Position numbers and translations under genes: made by a program. A stretch of 64,000 nucleotides of DNA from an uncultured Negativicutes bacterium (GTDB lineage: Bacteria; Bacillota; Negativicutes; Veillonellales; Megasphaeraceae): contig CAADUJ010000013.1 of the NCBI GenBank assembly GCA_900752195.1, forward strand, positions 25,597 to 89,596, in the 5' to 3' direction. The first letter of the stretch is position 1. Every line of letters starts with the position of its first letter. The notes under the pieces are model-generated. The model was given only the letters and a program-made list of their open reading frames with translations. It did not search any database and was not told the origin of the DNA. Below are positions 43,361 to 51,651 of the stretch, in pieces.

Positions 43361-43401
43361 ATATAAAAAGGGCTTGTTCGAATACAACATCGTCCAAGCC
43401 C
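43361..43401 (-). terminator. Leader-encoded conditional terminator
   Basis: GGGCTTG/CAAGCCC stem (43370-43401) followed by TTTTTATAT on the minus strand, only about 20 nt before the start codon of the TM1266-like gene. Confidence 0.75.
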
Positions 43402-43505
43402 TGCTAACATCGATTGGTTATGGGCTTGCCGGCGCAGTCTGTACTTTACCGTAAAGAATAACCATACTTTTAGCGTTCGCTATCAGGAATATCCTTTTAG
43501 CTTAC
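43361..43505 (-). ncRNA. Structured leader with alternative terminator (riboswitch-like)
   Basis: Transcript direction is minus. After the -10 at 43513-43518, the ~150-nt leader contains two copies of GCTAAAAG and a hairpin CTTTA-CGG-TAAAG. A helix GGTTAT (43458-43463) / ATAACC (43416-43421) encloses a 36-nt domain. CAAGCCC occurs twice (43422-43428 and 43370-43376) around one GGGCTTG (43395-43401). Pairing with the second copy forms an intrinsic terminator followed by TTTTT; pairing with the first copy prevents it. No known riboswitch class is recognised. It would control the whole hydrogenase-maturation operon. Confidence 0.65.
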
Positions 43506-43512
43506 ATATGTC

Positions 43513-43541
43513 ATTATATCACATCCGCATAGATGATGGTA
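43513..43541 (-). promoter_or_regulatory. Promoter of the hydrogenase-maturation operon
   Basis: Minus strand TATAAT (43513-43518) with a weak -35 (TACCAT, 43536-43541) at 17 bp. It lies directly after the ddh terminator. Confidence 0.6.
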
Positions 43542-43579
43542 GAAAAACAGCCCCCATCTACCACAATAGATGAGGGCAT
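43542..43579 (-). terminator. Terminator after ddh
   Basis: GCCCTCATCTA-TTGTGG-TAGATGGGGGC, then TGTTTTT on the minus strand. Confidence 0.85.
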
Positions 43580-43600
43580 AGGAACATACCTGTATACGAC

Positions 43601-44581
43601 TTATAAGAGATGGGCACGCAGTTCTTCATCACTCTGGCTGCAGAGATATTTCGGTGCAATATCAAGGGCTGTTACACAGCCTTTCTTACCTTCCTGAGAA
43701 AGGCGATAAATAGCACGAGCATATGCAGCGAGGACACTGCCTGTGAATTCCGGATTGGAATCGAGTTTCAAGTTAAATTCAAAAATATGGTTGTGTTCTT
43801 TTTCAGCACCAGTTTTGCCAGAACGGATGACAAAGCCACCGTGGGCAAGACCGCTGTGATGGAGTTTCATTTCTTCAGCACTGATAAAATGTACTGTCGT
43901 ATCATAATCACTGAAATAGTTCGGCATCGTCTTGATTTCTTCTTCTACCTTCTTGGCATCAGCGCCTTCCTTTAAGACGACGAAGCATTCACGGGTATGC
44001 TTTTCCCGCGTCGTCAAATCGGGGTTCTTACCAGAACGAACGGCTTCCAGCGCTTTTTCGACAGGCACCGTATACTGGCGTGCATCAGCAACGCCTTCAA
44101 TGCGGCGAATCGCATCACTATGGCCCTGGCTGACGCCTTTGCCCCAGAATGTATAATCCTTGCCATCAGGAAGAACGGCATTGGCATAAACACGTGCCAA
44201 CGAAAACAGTCCCGGATCCCAGCCGACAGAAATAACGCCTACATGGCCTGTTTCTTTAGCAGCGGCATCGACAGCAGCGAAATGTTCCGGAATAGTAGCA
44301 TGTGTATCAAAGCTATCGACGACGTTGAAGAGTTTTGCAAAAGCCGGTGTCTGTTTCGGAAGATCTGTTGCGCTACCGCCACAGATTACCATAACATCAA
44401 TTTTATCCTTCCAGGCTTCTGCATCATCAGCACTGACGACGGTCACACCAGGAATAGAAAGGGACGCCGGATTACGGCGCGTAAATACAGCAACAAGTTC
44501 CATATCTTTATTTTCTGCTACGGCAAGCTGAACGCCTTTCCCTAAGTTGCCATAGCCTAGAATACCAATTCTAATTGTCAT
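43601..44581 (-). CDS. ddh: meso-Diaminopimelate dehydrogenase
   Basis: 326 residues from ATG 44581, 7 nt after GGGAGG (frame open to 44620). NADPH enzyme converting tetrahydrodipicolinate plus ammonia to meso-DAP in one step, for peptidoglycan and lysine. N-terminal nucleotide-binding IRIGILGYGNLGKGVQLAV; dehydrogenase core VICGGSATDLPKQ, VVDSFDTHATIPEHF, VGWDPGLFSLARVYANAVLP, GKGVSQGHSDAIRRIEGV and the C-terminal HNHIFEFNLKLDSNPEFTG. Length near that of the Corynebacterium enzyme (320). Monocistronic. Confidence 0.95.
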   Translation of the reverse strand: MTIRIGILGYGNLGKGVQLAVAENKDMELVAVFTRRNPASLSIPGVTVVSADDAEAWKDKIDVMVICGGSATDLPKQTPAFAKLFNVVDSFDTHATIPEHFAAVDAAAKETGHVGVISVGWDPGLFSLARVYANAVLPDGKDYTFWGKGVSQGHSDAIRRIEGVADARQYTVPVEKALEAVRSGKNPDLTTREKHTRECFVVLKEGADAKKVEEEIKTMPNYFSDYDTTVHFISAEEMKLHHSGLAHGGFVIRSGKTGAEKEHNHIFEFNLKLDSNPEFTGSVLAAYARAIYRLSQEGKKGCVTALDIAPKYLCSQSDEELRAHLL

Positions 44582-44752
44582 GTCCATTCCTCCCAGTAAT
44601 TTCAGTATTAATTTAAACACCTAATGGCAGTTAACCATTCGTTCATACTATAGCACATACACCGTAAAATTAAAACTATAAATTCATCTTCTTTCTACTT
44701 TTTTCATCTCGTGGTATGATATACATGTAGTATGGAATAGGAGATGACATTC

Positions 44753-44956
44753 ATGATTTGCAAAACCTGTGGTACAGAGCTGCACGATGGTGTGCGGATG
44801 TGCCCTATTTGTGGCACCGAACTATATGACGAACCACCAAAACCGACACCGGGAACGATAAACGATCCTAAGATATTCAACAAGACGCGAATCATCAGCT
44901 TCGTCATCGTTGCCATCTTCCTCATCATCGGACTCTATAAGGTATTTATAGAATAG
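44753..44956 (+). CDS. Small zinc-ribbon membrane protein
   Basis: 67 residues from ATG 44753 (AGGAG at 9 nt). The N-terminus is a zinc ribbon, MICKTCGTELHDGVRMCPICG, with two CxxC pairs (shown in full up to the second pair: CKTC, CPIC). A short Pro-rich linker leads to one membrane helix (ISFVIVAIFLIIGLYKVFI) at the C-terminus. Such small proteins are common in Firmicutes; function unknown. A bidirectional terminator follows directly. Confidence 0.75.
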   Translation: MICKTCGTELHDGVRMCPICGTELYDEPPKPTPGTINDPKIFNKTRIISFVIVAIFLIIGLYKVFIE

Positions 44957-44957
44957 T

Positions 44958-45013
44958 TGCAAAAAGGGGCTGTGACAAAATGTAAAATCATTTTGTCCAC
45001 AGTCCCCTTTTTT
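44958..45013. terminator. Bidirectional terminator
   Basis: AAAAAGGGGCTGTG...CAAAATG pairs with CATTTTG...CACAG..CCCCTTTTTT; between converging genes ending at 44956 and 45027. Confidence 0.88.
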
Positions 45014-45026
45014 ATATACACTCGTA

Positions 45027-46385
45027 TTAATATGTCGTCTTACTCGTATTCGTCCAGATACCCATCTTTTCAGCTTCTTTGATGAGGTCTTCCCGGAAGT
45101 CAGGATGAGCAATGTTGATAAGTGCTTCCGCACGCTGCCATGTCGACATACCTTTGAGAAGAGCCACGCCATATTCCGTAACGATGTAATGAACAGCCGA
45201 ACGCGGTGTCGTTACGACAGAACCCGGTGTCAACGTCGGACGGATAAGAGATTCCTTCGTACCATCTTTCTTGGCACGTACAGAATGGATGCAAATAAAG
45301 CCCTGTCCGCCTTCAGAGAGATATGCACCTTGCGCAAAATCGAGAGCGCCGCCAGTACCGCTGATATGACGATACCCTGCTGATTCAGCGCAAATCTGGC
45401 CATACAAATCAAGGTTAATGCAGCTGTTGATGGAAACGAATTTATCGATGCTTGCAACGACGTTGATATTATTGACGTAGCTGACAGGAGCATTGAATAC
45501 AACCTGGTTATCATCGATGAAATCATAGAGACGCTGCGTACCGCCAGCAAAGGTATACATGATTTTACCTTTATCGCGTTTCTTGTTGCCTGTAATCTTA
45601 CCAGCTTCGTACAATTCGACGTACGGATCGACGAGCATTTCCGTATGACCGCTTAAATCCTTGATATCCGATTCAGCCAGCGCATGACCAATTGCAGACG
45701 GAATACCGCCGATACCGAGTTGTAATGTACTGCCGTCCTGAATCATAGGTACGACGTAGCTTGCAATCTTATCATCTTCTGGTGTAGACGGGCGATTGGG
45801 GATAGTCGGCATATCCGGATTAGAACCTTCGACGATGAAATCGACGTCGGCAATATTCAATTCCGTTTCATAGCCAAGAGCTTTCGGCATTTTCTGGTTA
45901 ACTTCGACGATAACCGTATCAGCCGATTTTAAAACGCCCCGTAAATCCGAAACCTGCGGCCCCAAGTTGAAGTTGCCCCATTTATCCATAGGTGCTACCT
46001 GTAAAATCGCTACGTTTACTTTCTTATGGCTCCAGTATTTCGGCAATTCGTTAAAGAGAATCGGCATGAACCAGCAGCGACCAGCCTGATTCATCTTACG
46101 GTCGAAACCGTTAAAATGACCTGATACGAAGCGGACCTGATCATTGGATTGCGTTTCCGTATACGTGAATAAGGGATGATCCTGAATCAACGTAGCATCG
46201 ATGATTTCAACATCCTTCAGCCCATCTGCATTGATGTGATCAGCTAACGCCTTATCCGTATCATACGGTACAGAACACCCTAACCCGAAGGATACACGGT
46301 CGCCGCTCTTTACAACAGATGCAGCTTTTGCCGGAGAGACCAGTTTTTCTTTGTACACATCTTGAATTTGTGAAAGTTTGTACAT
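45027..46385 (-). CDS. Acetyl-CoA hydrolase/CoA-transferase family protein
   Basis: 452 residues from ATG 46385 behind AGGAGG. Class I CoA-transferase of the butyryl-CoA/4-hydroxybutyrate/propionyl-CoA:acetate group. Motifs: GDRVSFGLGCSVPYDTDKAL, LQLGIGGIPSAIGHALAES, and the catalytic Glu in LYGQICAESAGYRHISGTGG; then GGALDFAQGAYLSEGGQGF. It moves CoA between acyl-CoA and acetate in the last step of volatile fatty acid production. Exact acyl substrate (butyrate, propionate, caproate) cannot be told. It faces the MaoC-like gene across a long AT-rich region. Confidence 0.92.
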   Translation of the reverse strand: MYKLSQIQDVYKEKLVSPAKAASVVKSGDRVSFGLGCSVPYDTDKALADHINADGLKDVEIIDATLIQDHPLFTYTETQSNDQVRFVSGHFNGFDRKMNQAGRCWFMPILFNELPKYWSHKKVNVAILQVAPMDKWGNFNLGPQVSDLRGVLKSADTVIVEVNQKMPKALGYETELNIADVDFIVEGSNPDMPTIPNRPSTPEDDKIASYVVPMIQDGSTLQLGIGGIPSAIGHALAESDIKDLSGHTEMLVDPYVELYEAGKITGNKKRDKGKIMYTFAGGTQRLYDFIDDNQVVFNAPVSYVNNINVVASIDKFVSINSCINLDLYGQICAESAGYRHISGTGGALDFAQGAYLSEGGQGFICIHSVRAKKDGTKESLIRPTLTPGSVVTTPRSAVHYIVTEYGVALLKGMSTWQRAEALINIAHPDFREDLIKEAEKMGIWTNTSKTTY

Positions 46386-47074
46386 TTCAGTTAGACCTCC
46401 TACGAAAAAAGGACCGCTCCACACCATCTATCCAAAACCGGGATAATCAGCATATTACTGCCTATTATTCACGTCCTGCAGTATCGGGCCCTTTCTAAAA
46501 AAATAGTAAACAGATAAAAAAAATAGTAAATTATTGGATTATTACCTTATATATTATACTTAATTTGTGAAAAATATGTCAAGGTATCTCTAAAATCTAT
46601 CTAAATATAGCATTTTGTCTTAAACAAAGCGTATCAAAAAAGTAAGTATTACATAATTATCTACAATATTACTGATAATACCATTATTTTATAAATGTAC
46701 AGCATATACCATGCAATTTTGTCACTATTGAAAAATAACGGTCATTGTATTGCGAATTAGTCATACATTAAAAATTTTCATTTTAATACAAGGTCATACA
46801 ATTCATTATTTTGTTATTTTTCTATTATACAAAACATTAATATTTTATGACCTGTTTCATCTTTATCCCTTTTGTTGTAAAATTTTAAATTTACAGCCTG
46901 TTTTACCATTCAAAAGCGGTATTCGACTTAATATTTTAAAAAGGTATAATTAAAAATAAGATATACGTGTACTTTTCTCTCTATTTTCATCGTGGTGGAT
47001 CCGATTCTCTCTACACAGCCGGATATCACCATGACGTACTCCTTTCTGTCCTTTTGTAAAGGATGTGATAAAAC
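46386..47074. other. Long AT-rich divergent intergenic region
   Basis: 689 bp between the CoA-transferase and the MaoC-like gene. On the CoA-transferase side a TATAAT (46553-46558, minus strand) starts a leader of about 160 nt, with two direct copies of TTTACTATTTTTTT just downstream of the -10. On the other side, TTCGAC/TATAAT (46922-46950) gives a 115-nt leader. The middle (46570-46920) shows no convincing gene; a 67-codon frame at 46750-46953 lacks a ribosome binding site and has AT-rich, non-coding composition. Confidence 0.5.
46922..46950 (+). promoter_or_regulatory. Promoter of the MaoC-like gene
   Basis: TTCGAC (46922-46927), 17-bp spacer, TATAAT (46945-46950). The leader then contains a hairpin at about 46989-47035 (GTGGTG-GATCCG with CGGAT-AT-CACCAT). 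Confidence 0.5.
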
Positions 47075-47935
47075 ATGGCAGAACCCATACAGATCGAGTC
47101 GAAGCTGACCGGTGTTCCTGGCTCCCCTATTTCTCTATGCATTACGGACCGCGATATCCGTCATTATGCCGCTGCCATAGGAGATATGAATCCACTCTAT
47201 TTCGATTCCCCCAACACACTGGCACCGCCATCATTTGCGGCTGCCCTTGAACAAAGTGTGGATTTGACAATCTCACCAGCTCTTTCTTCCGTTTTACCCG
47301 AGCTGTGGAATAGCGGTACCCATTTCTCAGAATATATCCATTGGCATTCCCATTTATATGCTGATGACAAAGGCCGGGACCTGTTGATTTATCCCAGTCT
47401 ACAAGCACTCATTCCCCGACCTGGAGGATGTGTCGCTATCTGTCGATGCGATGTATTTTCAAAAGACCAGACCCATGTGTGCAGTGAATACCATGGCCGT
47501 TATCTCAGAGGCGTCCAATTAGATGAAAGCCATGGGACAGAACCGGTTATTCCCGTCTATTATGCAAAAGTTCCTCTGTGGCAGAGAAGCCTTCACATCT
47601 CTGCTCAGCAGGGCTATTTATATGAAGCAGCAATCCCCCTGAAAAGCCGCGTTTGTGACAGTGTCCACGAACCGGGAAAAGCCATTCCCGGCTCCTGTCT
47701 TCTGGCCTTATGTGTCCGCGAGCTGACGCTCCATCATTTAAAAGGCAGAGCCGATGATATCGAAATCATCAATGGAAAATTCCACAAAGCCGCTTATGCC
47801 GACGAAAGAGTAACGCTTCAGCTCTTTGGAAAAAAGAAAATACATCAATCGATGGAGCTCTTCTTTCGCCTCATCAACGGCAAGGAAGACGTCATCGTAT
47901 CTCATGGCTACATCAAGTCTCATATAGAAGGTTAA
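47075..47935 (+). CDS. MaoC-like hot-dog dehydratase family protein
   Basis: 286 residues; ATG after AAAGGATG. N-terminal half is a FAS1-type MaoC dehydratase N-domain (DIRHYAAAIGDMNPLYFD, then LAPPSFAAAL). The C-terminal half looks like a second hot-dog unit (EPGKAIPGSCLLALCVRELTLHHL, FHKAAYADERVTLQLFG). Such proteins hydrate or dehydrate enoyl-/3-hydroxyacyl-CoA thioesters. The catalytic Asp/His pair is not certain. Neighbouring CoA-transferase and LysR suggest a role in acyl-CoA or aromatic-acid metabolism. Confidence 0.75.
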   Translation: MAEPIQIESKLTGVPGSPISLCITDRDIRHYAAAIGDMNPLYFDSPNTLAPPSFAAALEQSVDLTISPALSSVLPELWNSGTHFSEYIHWHSHLYADDKGRDLLIYPSLQALIPRPGGCVAICRCDVFSKDQTHVCSEYHGRYLRGVQLDESHGTEPVIPVYYAKVPLWQRSLHISAQQGYLYEAAIPLKSRVCDSVHEPGKAIPGSCLLALCVRELTLHHLKGRADDIEIINGKFHKAAYADERVTLQLFGKKKIHQSMELFFRLINGKEDVIVSHGYIKSHIEG

Positions 47936-47955
47936 CTCGATTCTCCTGATACACC

Positions 47956-48000
47956 ATAAATAAGGCTCAGTCATTCTCCTTTCGACTGAGCCTTATTTAT
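47956..48000 (+). terminator. Terminator after the MaoC-like gene
   Basis: AAATAAGGCTCAGTC pairs with GACTGAGCCTTATTT; ten-base loop. Confidence 0.85.
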
Positions 48001-48171
48001 GTCTTCGTTTTACCATTATCATATATTAATAACGTACTTTAATCTACATAAAAAAATTATTATTAAAGTATTGATTATTACAAACACCCATGATAGAATA
48101 TACATGAACAATATAAATAAAACAAATATTGGCTCATTTATATCATGCTCTTGACTGAAAGGACGAGGCAC

Positions 48172-49050
48172 ATGAAACTTACACAAATGCGCTACTTTGC
48201 TGAAGTTTGTCAGTGGGGAAGCATCACAAAAGCAGCAGAAAGACTATTCGTTTCACAGCCTGCTGTCACATCTTCTATAAAAACCCTTGAAAAAGAGATT
48301 GGAATGCCCCTTTTATACCGTAGTAAAAAAAGAGTCGTACCTACAGCTGATGGGGAAATCTTCTTACGAAGATGCCGTACCATTCTCGCATCTGTCGACA
48401 GCTTAGTCGAAGATTTTCATACTCGCAGCGCAGCTCATAACTTCATTACCGTCGGCGTTCCTTCCATGCTGGGGTATTCGTTATTCCCGACAATTTATTC
48501 AGAATTTTGCAAGGACCATCCTGAAATCAATGTCAATATTCGGGAATGCAGCTCTGAAACGGCTAAAAATATGGTCAAGAATGGTGAATTGGAATTTGCT
48601 ATCATCATGATGAACGACGATGCACCACCATCGGTAAGTTCGCAAATTCTCGGCAAAACGCAGCTCATGTATTGTGTTTCACCAGAACACCGTCTAGCTG
48701 ACCGAATGAATATTACCTTTACCGATGTCGGTACAGATCCGCTTGTCCTCTTTTCTGAAGGTTATTACCATCAACAGTTGTTACGGCAACGTTTCATCGA
48801 ATCCCAGATTCATCCCAATGTTCTCTTTTCGACGAATCAGGTCATGACGATTAAACGGTTCGTCCGTGAAGGCATTGCTGGTGGCTTCCTCATTCCAAGA
48901 GCAGTAGAAGCAACAGATCACATCGTCATGCTGCCCTTTGCAGAACCCATTACGATGAACATTGCAGCCATCTGGCAGCGTAGTTCCTATTTGACGCCAG
49001 AAGCTACGGAATTCGTCAACTTCATCGGTGAAAAACTTTCACCAACGTAA
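48172..49050 (+). CDS. LysR-family transcriptional regulator
   Basis: 292 residues from ATG 48172, behind GGACGAGG. N-terminal winged helix: MKLTQMRYFAEVCQWGSIT and KAAERLFVSQPAVTSSIKTL are the diagnostic LysR HTH. The ligand-binding domain follows (VGVPSMLGYSLFPTIYSEF ... EFAIIMM). LysR proteins often control a divergent or adjacent operon; here the nearest candidates are the MaoC-like and CoA-transferase genes upstream. Effector unknown. Monocistronic with a strong terminator. Confidence 0.93.
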   Translation: MKLTQMRYFAEVCQWGSITKAAERLFVSQPAVTSSIKTLEKEIGMPLLYRSKKRVVPTADGEIFLRRCRTILASVDSLVEDFHTRSAAHNFITVGVPSMLGYSLFPTIYSEFCKDHPEINVNIRECSSETAKNMVKNGELEFAIIMMNDDAPPSVSSQILGKTQLMYCVSPEHRLADRMNITFTDVGTDPLVLFSEGYYHQQLLRQRFIESQIHPNVLFSTNQVMTIKRFVREGIAGGFLIPRAVEATDHIVMLPFAEPITMNIAAIWQRSSYLTPEATEFVNFIGEKLSPT

Positions 49051-49063
49051 TCCGATACAATCG

Positions 49064-49104
49064 AAAAAGCCGATTAGGAAACTCTCTCCTAATCGGCTTT
49101 TTTT
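49064..49104. terminator. Bidirectional terminator
   Basis: AAAAAGCCGATTAGG/CCTAATCGGCTTTTT stem; converging LysR and XRE genes. Confidence 0.9.
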
Positions 49105-49351
49105 AATGAATTTCTTTCCAATCGTCAATATACGGACCTGCTGGTTCCCTCTCGTTGACAAGACCAATGAGATAATCTACTGACGTTTGATACAGCCTAG
49201 CCAGAATGACTAGCCGTGCAACAGATATTTTTCTTTTTCCTGACTCATAGAGACTGTACGCAACCTGCGTACAGTGAAGTATTTTCGCTATCTCCTGTTG
49301 GGAAAGTTTCGCTTCATAACGCAGTTCCCGTAATCGTCCGTATTCTTGCAT
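49103..49351 (-). CDS. Small XRE-family (Cro/CI) regulator
   Basis: 82 residues from ATG 49351, behind AAGGAG (frame open to 49441). HTH_3 domain: YGRLRELRYEAKLSQQEIAK, then LHCTQVAYSLYESGKRKISV and LYQTSVDYLIGL, as in single-domain Cro/CI regulators. The promoter region contains a TACATGTA palindrome at about 49378-49385, which could be its operator. No phage genes are nearby. Confidence 0.88.
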   Translation of the reverse strand: MQEYGRLRELRYEAKLSQQEIAKILHCTQVAYSLYESGKRKISVARLVILARLYQTSVDYLIGLVNEREPAGPYIDDWKEIH

Positions 49352-49558
49352 ATGACCGTCTCCTTGCCTATCTGTAATACATGTACTATACATTAACCCC
49401 ACATAACTAGATAAAATATTCTTCTTTTTGATACCTTTCATGGTTAACTATATCTTATTTCATTATACCACATATTATGAAAATAGGCTTTGTTTACGTC
49501 AAATTGAATAATGCTTTTTTTACAACGACGATTATACAGAAATTTTTTAATTATATCC

Positions 49559-50338
49559 TTAAATAGTCCAGTAATGTTGGATTTTTTTAATGAGCTTCTT
49601 ATGAATTTCAGGAGATCCAGCGCAAATATCACTATTTTTAAGGACTGCTACCATATCTCCTCTGTAATCCGTCACAATGCCGCCAGATTCCTCAACGAGA
49701 AGAATGCCCGCCGCCATATCCCACGGTTTGAGATTGCGTTCAAAATACCCATCGAATCGCCCGGCTGCCACATAAGCCAGGTCAAGGCAGGCGCTGCCGG
49801 TGCGGCGTATATCAAGGGTATGTTCAAAAATATCCTGCCAAAGGGCAAAATTTGTAGTTGTAAACTGACGATCATACGGCGACGTGCCAATGACGATAAG
49901 TGAATCATCCAAGGTCTCCGTATCCGTCACGGACAAGGCGTTTCCATTTAAAAAGGCCCCGTTGCCACGACTAGCAAAAAATAGTTCCTCCGTAAACGGA
50001 TTGTATACCAAACCAGTCTGTAATACACCAGAATCATAATGCGCCAATGCGATTGCCGACATCCCAAGATGACGGATAAAATTCTGCGTCCCATCAATGG
50101 GATCTAAAATCCAGTAGGACCGATTCGGCTGAGGTGCCGCGTTTTCTTGTTCCTCTGCCAGCAATATAACAGTGGGATCCAACTCGTACAACTTTTTCCG
50201 TATATATTCTTGAACTGCTACGTCCATTTGTGTGACAAAATTGGCCCTTCCTTTTTTTGTAATCTGCAACGTCCCTATATTTTCTATGAGCATCGCTCCT
50301 GCGGAACGGACAATTTCTTCTAATTCCTTTTCGTACAT
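49559..50338 (-). CDS. suhB: Inositol monophosphatase family protein (SuhB-like)
   Basis: 259 residues, full length. Metal and substrate motifs are complete: AEEQEN (metal Glu), LDPIDGTQNFIRH, and KPWDMAAGILLVEESGG. Mg-dependent, Li-sensitive phosphatases of this group act on inositol-1-phosphate or related sugar phosphates such as fructose-1,6-bisphosphate or PAP; SuhB also aids rRNA antitermination in E. coli. It starts 9 bp after the Rpn-like gene and is co-transcribed with it. Confidence 0.92.
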   Translation of the reverse strand: MYEKELEEIVRSAGAMLIENIGTLQITKKGRANFVTQMDVAVQEYIRKKLYELDPTVILLAEEQENAAPQPNRSYWILDPIDGTQNFIRHLGMSAIALAHYDSGVLQTGLVYNPFTEELFFASRGNGAFLNGNALSVTDTETLDDSLIVIGTSPYDRQFTTTNFALWQDIFEHTLDIRRTGSACLDLAYVAAGRFDGYFERNLKPWDMAAGILLVEESGGIVTDYRGDMVAVLKNSDICAGSPEIHKKLIKKIQHYWTI

Positions 50339-50347
50339 GCTATAACC

Positions 50348-50629
50348 TCACTCCTTATCTATTTTTTTAGCCTTTACGTCAGACAATACCACATCCGAAA
50401 TGCCTGTCACCTTTAAGATAAGCCTATTATCCATACCTTCGGCCAACAGAGCAGAAGCGATTTCTTTTGCCTTATCATCAGCGCCCTCCTGCCATCCTTC
50501 GGCCCATCCAGCTTGCCAGGATCCTATTGGATCCACGCGATTTTCCGGCCCCAATACCTCTTCGTTCCGTTCCATCACTTGAAATACTTGTAACTCTTCG
50601 TCGGAAAAAAACGTATCATCTTTATTCAT
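50348..50629 (-). CDS. Small protein resembling the C-terminal tail of Rpn nucleases
   Basis: 93 residues from ATG 50629 (AGGAGG at about 10 nt). The end AKEIASALLAEGMDNRLILK followed by VTGISDVVLSDVKAKK resembles the C-terminal tail of Rpn/PD-(D/E)XK transposase-like nucleases. The catalytic core is absent. The middle has a short W-G repeat (GSWQAGWAEGWQEGADDKAK). It may be a remnant, or a stand-alone short Rpn-like protein, which in some systems acts as an antitoxin. Match is by eye, and the function is open. Confidence 0.55.
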   Translation of the reverse strand: MNKDDTFFSDEELQVFQVMERNEEVLGPENRVDPIGSWQAGWAEGWQEGADDKAKEIASALLAEGMDNRLILKVTGISDVVLSDVKAKKIDKE

Positions 50630-51180
50630 CAGCACGTACCCTCCTAAGTTGTTGATATATCTATTATATACAAAAAAAAGATACCCTTGCAAAGGCTACC
50701 TGAAGGTAAACCTGGGTTTATGAACTGGAGCTGGTACCTGAGAAAGACTATCTGTAACGGTTCCACGACTACGGTACTGCGCTCACTTAAAACCGCCCCA
50801 GACGTCTGCGCTGGAAAAGATGTACATGGAAAAAGACCTTTCTATAATGGCTTACAGTGCCATTGTGGAAAGGCCCTTTTTCTATATACTATGGATAAGG
50901 TTACAAGATACGGGCATCTTGTCATGCAGGAGATTAAGAGCGTCTAACGATCGCTTCTAATATAACTGCAATAAAAAGGGAATCACACCAGATTCCTAAC
51001 CAGCTTCAATGCACTCTAAGAAGCCAATACCCCAGATAAACCACATCATATCAAAAGTAGCATGACGAAATACGTTGGGACGAACCATGCATTGATGAGG
51101 TTTTTATAAACCTAAACGAAGATAAAGTATACCTACGTTTTTTTAACGATTTCTCAGTCCGGCCAGGATAATTGGAGATA
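50630..51180. other. 551-bp region without a clear gene
   Basis: Contains the -10 of the Rpn-like gene (TATAAT on the minus strand, 50662-50667) and an imperfect terminator-like hairpin at about 50829-50883 (AAAAGACCTTTC ... GAAAGGCCCTTTT). An 86-codon frame at 50687-50947 has no binding site and overlaps that hairpin. Possibly decayed coding DNA; nothing recognisable is left. Confidence 0.4.
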
Positions 51181-51594
51181 TCAACGAATAATCCTGATAA
51201 CCGACGCTCCTGTACGATGACCTTTCCATACTTTTCCCAAAATCTTAACGGCTACAAAGGAGAGAACCAGCCCTACGACAAAACCTATGGCAGCTGACGA
51301 GTTTATCGTAAGTCCCCATGCAGGTCCCTGACTGTAGAACAAGATAACCGATGCCAGAACGAGAATCATAGGAATTCCAAAACCTAAAAATCCGCCAAGG
51401 GCAATATTTTTCTCTGGCAGGGAAAATTCTACGAAATCGCCTACATTAGCGCCAATGTCATTACGCACTTCTATGGGCGCCGTCGCATTTCCAATAGACG
51501 AGGCATGACGAGAAAATAAGCTCGTCCGGCTCGCTTTGATGAGTACCATATGTTCCGAAATGATTTTATCGACCGTTCCTGTTTCTGTTCTCAT
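51181..51594 (-). CDS. Second RseC/MucC-family protein, without the Cys pair
   Basis: 137 residues; ATG behind ATGAGGTG. The same design as the copy at 4158-4577: N-terminal soluble region (TGTVDKIISEHMVLIKASRT), two membrane helices (LGFGIPMILVLASVILFY, INSSAAIGFVVGLVLSFVAV), short basic tail. The CxxC of the first copy is missing (SRHASS). It follows the Eis-like gene by 57 bp. Function unknown; the loss of cysteines argues against a redox role for this copy. Confidence 0.75.
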   Translation of the reverse strand: MRTETGTVDKIISEHMVLIKASRTSLFSRHASSIGNATAPIEVRNDIGANVGDFVEFSLPEKNIALGGFLGFGIPMILVLASVILFYSQGPAWGLTINSSAAIGFVVGLVLSFVAVKILGKVWKGHRTGASVIRIIR

Positions 51595-51651
51595 AGTTTC
51601 ACCTCATACAGATATACTAAGATAGCCTCTTTTGTACTATTCGTATCTCCG

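Noticed and set aside
43361..43401. Terminator of ddh only
   Set aside because: ddh has its own strong terminator at 43542-43579, and a promoter lies between the two hairpins.
46750..46953. 67-codon frame in the AT-rich gap
   Set aside because: Very AT-rich, no binding site, overlaps the promoter of the MaoC-like gene.
50687..50947. 86-codon plus-strand frame, considered as a transposase remnant
   Set aside because: No motif strong enough to name a transposase and no terminal repeats; overlaps a terminator-like hairpin.
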